A DNA stretch of 11,547 nt, taken from the NCBI GenBank assembly GCA_030612495.1, contig JAUWNT010000068.1:1-11547 (forward strand), read 5' to 3'. The notes beneath the pieces were generated by a model, which worked only from the letters and a program-made list of their open reading frames with translations, had not been told where the DNA came from and searched no databases. The position numbers and the translations under genes were made by a program. Numbering within the stretch: the stretch's first letter is position 1; each line of letters opens with the position of its first letter. This DNA is from Candidatus Aminicenantota bacterium. Its GTDB lineage: Bacteria > Acidobacteriota > Aminicenantia > UBA2199. This document shows positions 7,352 to 11,547 of the stretch, piece by piece.

Positions 7352-8377
7352 ATGAGAGTAGCAGTTTTATCAACAATTGCCTGGAGGACTCCGCCACGCC
7401 ATTATGGCCCCTGGGAACAGGTTGCTTCTAACATTACAGAGGGCCTGTTATCACATGGTATTGATGTAACCCTTTTTGCAACAGGTGATTCAATTACAAA
7501 AGGGAAACTGGAATATATTTGTAAACATTCCTATGAGGAAGATAAAAGCCTTGACCCAAAAGTTAGTGAAAGTTTACACATTGCTCATTTGATGGAGCAA
7601 GCTGATAATTTTGACATAATCCACAATAACTTTGATTTCTTACCATTAACATATTCTCGCCTGATTAACACACCTATGGTAACAACAATACACGGCTTCT
7701 CTTCTACGAAAATCATTAAAGTATTCAAAGAGTATAATGATACTAATTTTTATGTATCAATAAGTGATTCTGACCGCAGTTCAGAGCTGAGATACATATC
7801 AACAGTTTATAATGGAGTTAATGTTAATGATTTTATACTTAATGAAGAGATAGGAGATTATTTATTATATTTTGGTAGAATTCATAATGATAAAGGAACT
7901 TACGAGGCTATTCAGATCGCCAAAAAATCAGGTATGAAACTTATTATTTCAGGAATAATCCAGGATCAGAAATATTATGTGGAAAAGGTAAAACCATTTA
8001 TAAATGATGATGATATTGTTTTTGTTGGACATTCTGGCCCAGAAAAAAGAAATAAACTTCTTGGCGGAGCTTATGCTCTACTTCATCCCATTAATTTTGC
8101 AGAACCTTTTGGATTAAGTGTTGTCGAATCAATGCTTTGTGGCACTCCTGTTGTTGCTTTTAATAAGGGTTCTATGCCAGAGTTAATAGTTGATGGAAAA
8201 ACAGGTTTTCTTGTTAATAATATAGATGAAGCAAAGGATATTTTAAATTACGTGGAGAAAATTGATCGTAAGTACTGCAGAAAATGGGCTGAAGATAATT
8301 TTAGTCAAGAAAGAATGGTGAACAATTATATAAAAATTTATAACAGGATTTTAAAGAGGCAGATTAAAACTTATTGA
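7352..8377 (+). CDS. GT4-family glycosyltransferase
   Basis: This 341-residue retaining GT-B glycosyltransferase of the GT4 type would transfer a sugar from a nucleotide-sugar donor. The N-terminal Rossmann domain begins MRVAVLSTIAWRTPP, and the acceptor-side loop HYGPWEQVASNITEGL covers residues 17-32. The linker and second domain begin at LLYFGRIHNDKG (171-182). The donor-binding E-x7-E motif is intact as EPFGLSVVE (Glu251 and Glu259), followed by MLCGTPVVAFNKGSMPE. This contrasts with the altered motif in the glycosyltransferase at 4151. No signal peptide or membrane segment is visible. The start is one base after the GH130 stop codon (TAG-G-ATG), and the nearest AAGG is 13 bases upstream, too far to be strong, so translational coupling is likely. 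The last 7 bases overlap the end of the opposing GH130 gene. A mannosyltransferase role is inferred from the neighbours only. Confidence 0.88.
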   Translation: MRVAVLSTIAWRTPPRHYGPWEQVASNITEGLLSHGIDVTLFATGDSITKGKLEYICKHSYEEDKSLDPKVSESLHIAHLMEQADNFDIIHNNFDFLPLTYSRLINTPMVTTIHGFSSTKIIKVFKEYNDTNFYVSISDSDRSSELRYISTVYNGVNVNDFILNEEIGDYLLYFGRIHNDKGTYEAIQIAKKSGMKLIISGIIQDQKYYVEKVKPFINDDDIVFVGHSGPEKRNKLLGGAYALLHPINFAEPFGLSVVESMLCGTPVVAFNKGSMPELIVDGKTGFLVNNIDEAKDILNYVEKIDRKYCRKWAEDNFSQERMVNNYIKIYNRILKRQIKTY

Positions 8378-9840
8378 TTATTTAATAATTCATCTAAAAG
8401 TTCATCCATTGAAAAAGTAGCAAAAGTAGAAGCAAAATCAGATATTCCATATGGGATAATCAATTCATTGTTGTGAATTATAGAGCCACATGAGTAAACA
8501 ACATTTGGTACATAACCTTCTCTCTCTACATCATTCGGTGTAAGAAGAGGGTCTTTTAATCGTGCTATTAATTTGGTTGGGTTTTTTAAATCCAGTAATG
8601 CAGCTCCAAGACAGTATCTTCTCAATGGTCCAACACCATGCGTAATAACTAACCATCCTTTTTCCGTTTCTATAGGTGAACCAGCATTGCCAATTTGAAT
8701 AAACTCCCATGGATACAATGGTTCCTGGATTTTTTGAGCTTTTCGCCAAACATTTATATTATCTGAAAACATAATAGAATTGTTAACCCCATCAGAACGT
8801 GAGATAAGGGCGTATTTACCGTTTATTTTACGGGGAAAGAGAGCAATCCCTTTATTGTGTACATATTCTCCATATATCGGCATAACCTTAAAATGATAAA
8901 AATCTTTTGTTTTCAGTAATTTTGGCAGGATAGTAAAACCATTATAAGCTGTATATGTTGCATAATATGTTACACTGCTATCATCATCCACAAACTTAAC
9001 GAATCTTGCATCTTCAATACCATTACTTTCAGAATAGGAAACCGGGAAAATTACTCGTTCTGAAATTGCTGTATCAAGCGAAAAGGTTATCTCATAATGG
9101 GAATTTGCCAACCAATTTATTGCTTGAATCACTTTTTTCTTCGAATAGCTTATCTTAGTTTCTTTTATTGTTTTTTCAATACTTTCCTGAAGCTCACCAT
9201 AGATAAAAGTATCTTCCAATTTGTCCATAACAATTCCAACAATATCTTTTTTAATATTCATTTCTTCAAGTTTTTTTATGAAGCTTTTTTTGTTATAAAC
9301 ATGACGCTTTATAATTTCTGGCAGATCAACCAATTTACCTGGTGCTTCGAAATTAAGTTTATTGTTTTTATCAATTATTCCACATCTGAATACTATCGAA
9401 GAGATATGTCCTTCGCCTGTTGCACGGAAACTAGCTATTACTCTTTTTTGGCCTTCCTCTAAGCCAGACTGATCCGGATGTTCAACGAGCGATGGATTAA
9501 AAAAAGCAGCAGACTCAATAGAATATTCCATTGTAAAGTAAGATCCAATTAGTAGTTTTCTCTCAAGAGAGAGAGATTTTGGGTTAATATTTATTTTATC
9601 AAATGCATACTCTATCTTATTGAAATGGTTTTTAAATGTTTTTGAAATATTGCGATGTCGCTTGGAAAAGTTTCTTAGTACTTGATTAAGTGTCAGTAGA
9701 ACACTTTCATCTGGTAAATTTACAACTTTTCTAATTATAGATTCTGCTCTGTCAAGTTGGCCAGGCATAAAGAAACGTGCAATTACTCTCGTAAAATCTG
9801 GGCTAAATTTATTTGGTTTTCTTTTTATAGTTATTGACAT
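8371..9840 (-). CDS. GH130-family protein, long form with N-terminal extension and internal helical insertion
   Basis: This 489-residue protein is a second GH130 homologue, predicted to phosphorolyse (less likely hydrolyse) a mannoside in the cytoplasm; no signal peptide is present. Family blocks are FFNPSLVEHPDQ (113-124), SFRATGEGH (137-145), GIEDARF (274-280, general acid Asp277), FPRKINGKYALISRSDG (335-351), NAGSP (385-389), THG (400-402) and YGISD (464-468). The signature reads EDAR instead of the EDPR of the short GH130 at 6421. It is about 180 residues longer than that protein: roughly 100 extra at the N-terminus (begins ITIKRKPNKFSPD, then FSKRHRN) and roughly 90 inserted between Arg139 and Asp277, rich in Lys/Glu and probably helical. 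The ATG at 9840 is kept because the N-terminus looks like that of related long GH130 proteins as I recall them. No good ribosome site precedes it, and a promoter ends 9 bases upstream. It overlaps the opposing glycosyltransferase by 7 bp. Confidence 0.87.
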   Translation of the reverse strand: MSITIKRKPNKFSPDFTRVIARFFMPGQLDRAESIIRKVVNLPDESVLLTLNQVLRNFSKRHRNISKTFKNHFNKIEYAFDKININPKSLSLERKLLIGSYFTMEYSIESAAFFNPSLVEHPDQSGLEEGQKRVIASFRATGEGHISSIVFRCGIIDKNNKLNFEAPGKLVDLPEIIKRHVYNKKSFIKKLEEMNIKKDIVGIVMDKLEDTFIYGELQESIEKTIKETKISYSKKKVIQAINWLANSHYEITFSLDTAISERVIFPVSYSESNGIEDARFVKFVDDDSSVTYYATYTAYNGFTILPKLLKTKDFYHFKVMPIYGEYVHNKGIALFPRKINGKYALISRSDGVNNSIMFSDNINVWRKAQKIQEPLYPWEFIQIGNAGSPIETEKGWLVITHGVGPLRRYCLGAALLDLKNPTKLIARLKDPLLTPNDVEREGYVPNVVYSCGSIIHNNELIIPYGISDFASTFATFSMDELLDELLNNQ

Positions 9841-9849
9841 TGATTTGGA

Positions 9850-9878
9850 ATTATCTCTCTTATTTAATTTTTTGTCAA
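9850..9878 (-). promoter_or_regulatory. Near-consensus sigma70 promoter of the long GH130 gene, predicting an almost leaderless mRNA
   Basis: Read on the minus strand, a perfect TTGACA (9878-9873) is followed after exactly 17 bases by GATAAT (9855-9850), five of six matches to TATAAT. The -10 box ends only 9 bases before the ATG at 9840, so transcription should start near 9843 and leave an untranslated leader of about 3 bases. This agrees with the missing Shine-Dalgarno site; the AAGAGAG further upstream lies in the promoter spacer. It is the strongest promoter match in the window. Confidence 0.75.
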
Positions 9879-9906
9879 TAACATAAACCTAAGTAAAAAA
9901 TTCTGG

Positions 9907-9941
9907 TTGTTTTTTGCTGGTAATTATATTATAACTAAAAT
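9907..9941 (+). promoter_or_regulatory. Probable promoter of the lipoprotein gene
   Basis: Two overlapping sigma70-like options are visible: TTGTTT (9907-9912) with TATAAC (9930-9935) at 17-base spacing, and TTGCTG (9914-9919) with TAAAAT (9936-9941) at 16-base spacing. Either would give a short leader ending in the strong ribosome site before 9971. It is divergent from the GH130 promoter, with about 28 bases between the two -35 boxes. The AT-rich background makes the exact boxes uncertain. Confidence 0.4.
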
Positions 9942-9958
9942 GTGACAAATAAAAAATT

Positions 9959-9966
9959 AAGGAGGT
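9959..9966 (+). promoter_or_regulatory. Strong Shine-Dalgarno site fixing the lipoprotein start
   Basis: AAGGAGGT is a full match to the anti-Shine-Dalgarno sequence and is the best ribosome site in the window. Its GGAGG core ends 5 bases before the ATG at 9971, which sets that codon as the start and gives the lipoprotein signal peptide a proper N-terminus. It suggests efficient translation, in contrast to the predicted leaderless GH130 gene transcribed the other way. Confidence 0.85.
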
Positions 9967-9970
9967 AATC

Positions 9971-11547
9971 ATGCAATTAAAAAAATTAATAGCAATAAGC
10001 GCTATTGGAGTATTAATTTTAACTGCATTGGGATGTGGTTTTTTCAGCAATGATTCCGAGGAAGAGCTGGACTCTTATGCAAGTAAAAACCATACCCTGT
10101 TCCTTCTAACCGATGATGTTAACCAGGATTTGTCAGTATTACGTATAGATATAACCGACCTAATTTTGATTGATACAAATGATCAGCAATATGTTATTTT
10201 TTCATATGCTGCGGGAGACGAACCCCTCACCCTCAATCTTCTCGATTTAGACGGTATTAATGCACTAATGGGTTCATTGGCTGTAGGCAGGGGTATATAC
10301 AAAGAAATCAGATTATCCTATAAAAACGCAGAGGCCCTAGATAATGCCGGACATATATTAACCATATTGCCACAGCATTACGGAACTGCCAAAGTTTTAT
10401 TTAATCCATATCTGGCATTAGAGGAGGAGAACAATACACTGCAGATAGACTTTGACCTGAATAACTCAGTTTTTAATATAGTTTCTAAAGAAAAAGGAAG
10501 TTTAATGTTTATGCCAACCCTGATCGTTAAAATACGGTTTAGTGATGATCCGGAAATATCCGAATTTAAAGGAAAGGTTACCAGTGTGGGAGAGATGTTC
10601 ATGATGGTGGAACAGTATGGTGAAATTATTAAAATTACCTTAGATAAAAATACAGTAGTTGAAGTAGACGAGGTTATTACTTTTGCTGATGGTGACGATT
10701 TTGATCTTACTGATTTAATCTTTGAAGGTAACCTGGTGGAAGTATACGGGACCCTTGATGTAGCCTCTGCAACTGTGATGGCCGATCGTATAGAACGGAA
10801 GTTTGAAAACCACGGATTAGAATCACAGGGGATTGTAACTAATATTAAGGATGGTAGTTTTGATTTACTGATTCTTAATCCCCGAGATTCTAATTTCCTC
10901 CTAGGCTCCATACAGAGTTTCAATTATGACAACAATACCTTTTTTCTTTATACTGACCCCAATTTAGCCGCTAGTGCGGATAACCTGCATTTAGGGCAGA
11001 ATGTACGGGTAACCGGTCTTCCAGACAATCCCAATCAGGCACAAAAAGTAAAATTGAAAGAAACCAGGCTAATTGGAACCATTGATTCAATTGGAGGTGA
11101 TTTTATATTCCTCACGGTTGCTTTTACTGAAGGTATAACAATTGAGAAAATTGATAATTTTGTAAATCCAGTTAAAGTCGAGTTTAATGGAACCTTTCCT
11201 GCCGATATTACCGCAGGTGAAGGAATAAAACTGGAAGGATATTTTAATTACAATAATCCCGATGTGTTTACGGCTTTCAATTACGAACCTCTAAAAGATG
11301 AAGATGACGAAGATACCAGCGATGGAGAAGGTGGTGATGGACATACCTGGGTAGGCAAGTATTTCAGTGTCTCCTCATCTACGCCTCTGAAGATTACACT
11401 AACCAGGGGAAACAATAAAGAAAACAATTCTAACAGAACCGTCACTGTGATAGTTACTTCGAATACTGTCTTATTTGAGAAATACAAAAGTGAAACTACC
11501 ATGATAAATTCAGCAGGATTGATAAATGGAATAAATAGCGGTAAATA
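9971..11547 (+). CDS. Predicted lipoprotein with DUF4382-like and DUF5666-like domains, 3' end outside window
   Basis: The frame is open from the ATG to the window edge (525 codons plus the bases TA, which could begin a stop or a Tyr codon). The N-terminus is a lipoprotein signal: basic MQLKK, a hydrophobic stretch (6-20), then lipobox-like TALGC with Cys22 as the predicted lipid-modified residue, so the protein should be exported and membrane-anchored. Residues about 41-188 resemble DUF4382: LFLLTDD, then LNLLDLDGINALMGSLAVG and YKEIRLSYKNA. Three beta-rich modules follow (about 199-276, 283-363 and 366-440), each with a G-V/T-I start and a GxxVxVxG-type end, resembling DUF5666 repeats. An acidic Asp/Glu/Gly linker (443-457) leads into another beta-rich segment of unknown type. 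There is no Cys after residue 22. Function is unknown; an envelope or extracellular binding role is inference. The gene stands alone, divergent from the long GH130. Thr codons are about half ACC (20 of 40 by hand count), unlike its neighbours. Confidence 0.85.
   Translation, partial: MQLKKLIAISAIGVLILTALGCGFFSNDSEEELDSYASKNHTLFLLTDDVNQDLSVLRIDITDLILIDTNDQQYVIFSYAAGDEPLTLNLLDLDGINALMGSLAVGRGIYKEIRLSYKNAEALDNAGHILTILPQHYGTAKVLFNPYLALEEENNTLQIDFDLNNSVFNIVSKEKGSLMFMPTLIVKIRFSDDPEISEFKGKVTSVGEMFMMVEQYGEIIKITLDKNTVVEVDEVITFADGDDFDLTDLIFEGNLVEVYGTLDVASATVMADRIERKFENHGLESQGIVTNIKDGSFDLLILNPRDSNFLLGSIQSFNYDNNTFFLYTDPNLAASADNLHLGQNVRVTGLPDNPNQAQKVKLKETRLIGTIDSIGGDFIFLTVAFTEGITIEKIDNFVNPVKVEFNGTFPADITAGEGIKLEGYFNYNNPDVFTAFNYEPLKDEDDEDTSDGEGGDGHTWVGKYFSVSSSTPLKITLTRGNNKENNSNRTVTVIVTSNTVLFEKYKSETTMINSAGLINGINSGK

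Noticed and set aside
8371..8420. Bidirectional terminator between the convergent genes
   Set aside because: I looked for a GC-paired stem with T runs on either side and found only AT-rich coding sequence without a convincing hairpin.
9097..9462. 121-codon open frame on the plus strand
   Set aside because: It is antisense to the long GH130 coding sequence and reads as a Phe/Asn/Ile-rich shadow of Lys/Glu-rich codons.
10378..10923. 181-codon open frame on the minus strand
   Set aside because: It lies wholly inside the lipoprotein gene, which has a strong ribosome site, a signal peptide and family-like domains; the minus frame is low-complexity Ser/Ile/Thr-rich and has no convincing start signal.
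1..11547. tRNA, rRNA, CRISPR array, insertion sequence or riboswitch
   Set aside because: No cloverleaf, rRNA-like block, regularly spaced repeats, transposase or inverted-repeat-bounded unit was seen. A cobalamin riboswitch for mutAB, if any, would lie upstream of the window.

Overview
The window is one contiguous stretch of low-GC bacterial DNA. Most genes are AT-rich, with A/T-ending codons and Shine-Dalgarno-type ribosome sites. It carries six protein genes on both strands, no RNA genes, no CRISPR array and no insertion sequence. The methylmalonyl-CoA mutase pair points to an organism that makes or oxidises propionate, probably an anaerobe. The taxon cannot be fixed from this sequence; clear Shine-Dalgarno motifs argue against Bacteroidota, where they are rare.

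Region 1 (1-4018): mutA (5' end outside the window) and mutB overlap by 4 bp and encode the two subunits of adenosylcobalamin-dependent methylmalonyl-CoA mutase. MutB keeps every cobalamin and substrate residue I checked. MutA has lost the cobalamin ligand, as expected for the non-catalytic subunit.

Region 2 (4019-4150): a dense regulatory gap. Two nearly identical 16-bp imperfect palindromes lie 82 bp apart and flank a good sigma70-type promoter. The downstream copy is also the stem of an intrinsic terminator, which sits right after the predicted transcription start.

Region 3 (4151-9840): a four-gene glycan cassette. On the plus strand are a GT4 glycosyltransferase fused to a large helical C-terminal domain, a short GH130 mannoside phosphorylase-type enzyme, and a second GT4. 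They are tightly spaced and look like one operon. Facing them, with a 7-bp tail-to-tail overlap, is a second, enlarged GH130 gene with its own near-consensus promoter placed so close to the ATG that its mRNA should be almost leaderless. None of the four proteins has a signal peptide and no sugar transporter is present, so the best guess is cytoplasmic synthesis and phosphorolytic recycling of a mannose-containing glycan. That is the most interesting hypothesis here; the substrate is inferred, not shown.

Region 4 (9841-11547): a divergent promoter region, then a predicted lipoprotein gene that is open to the window's right edge. It has a DUF4382-like domain, several DUF5666-like beta modules and an acidic linker. 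Its codon use differs visibly from the rest of the window.
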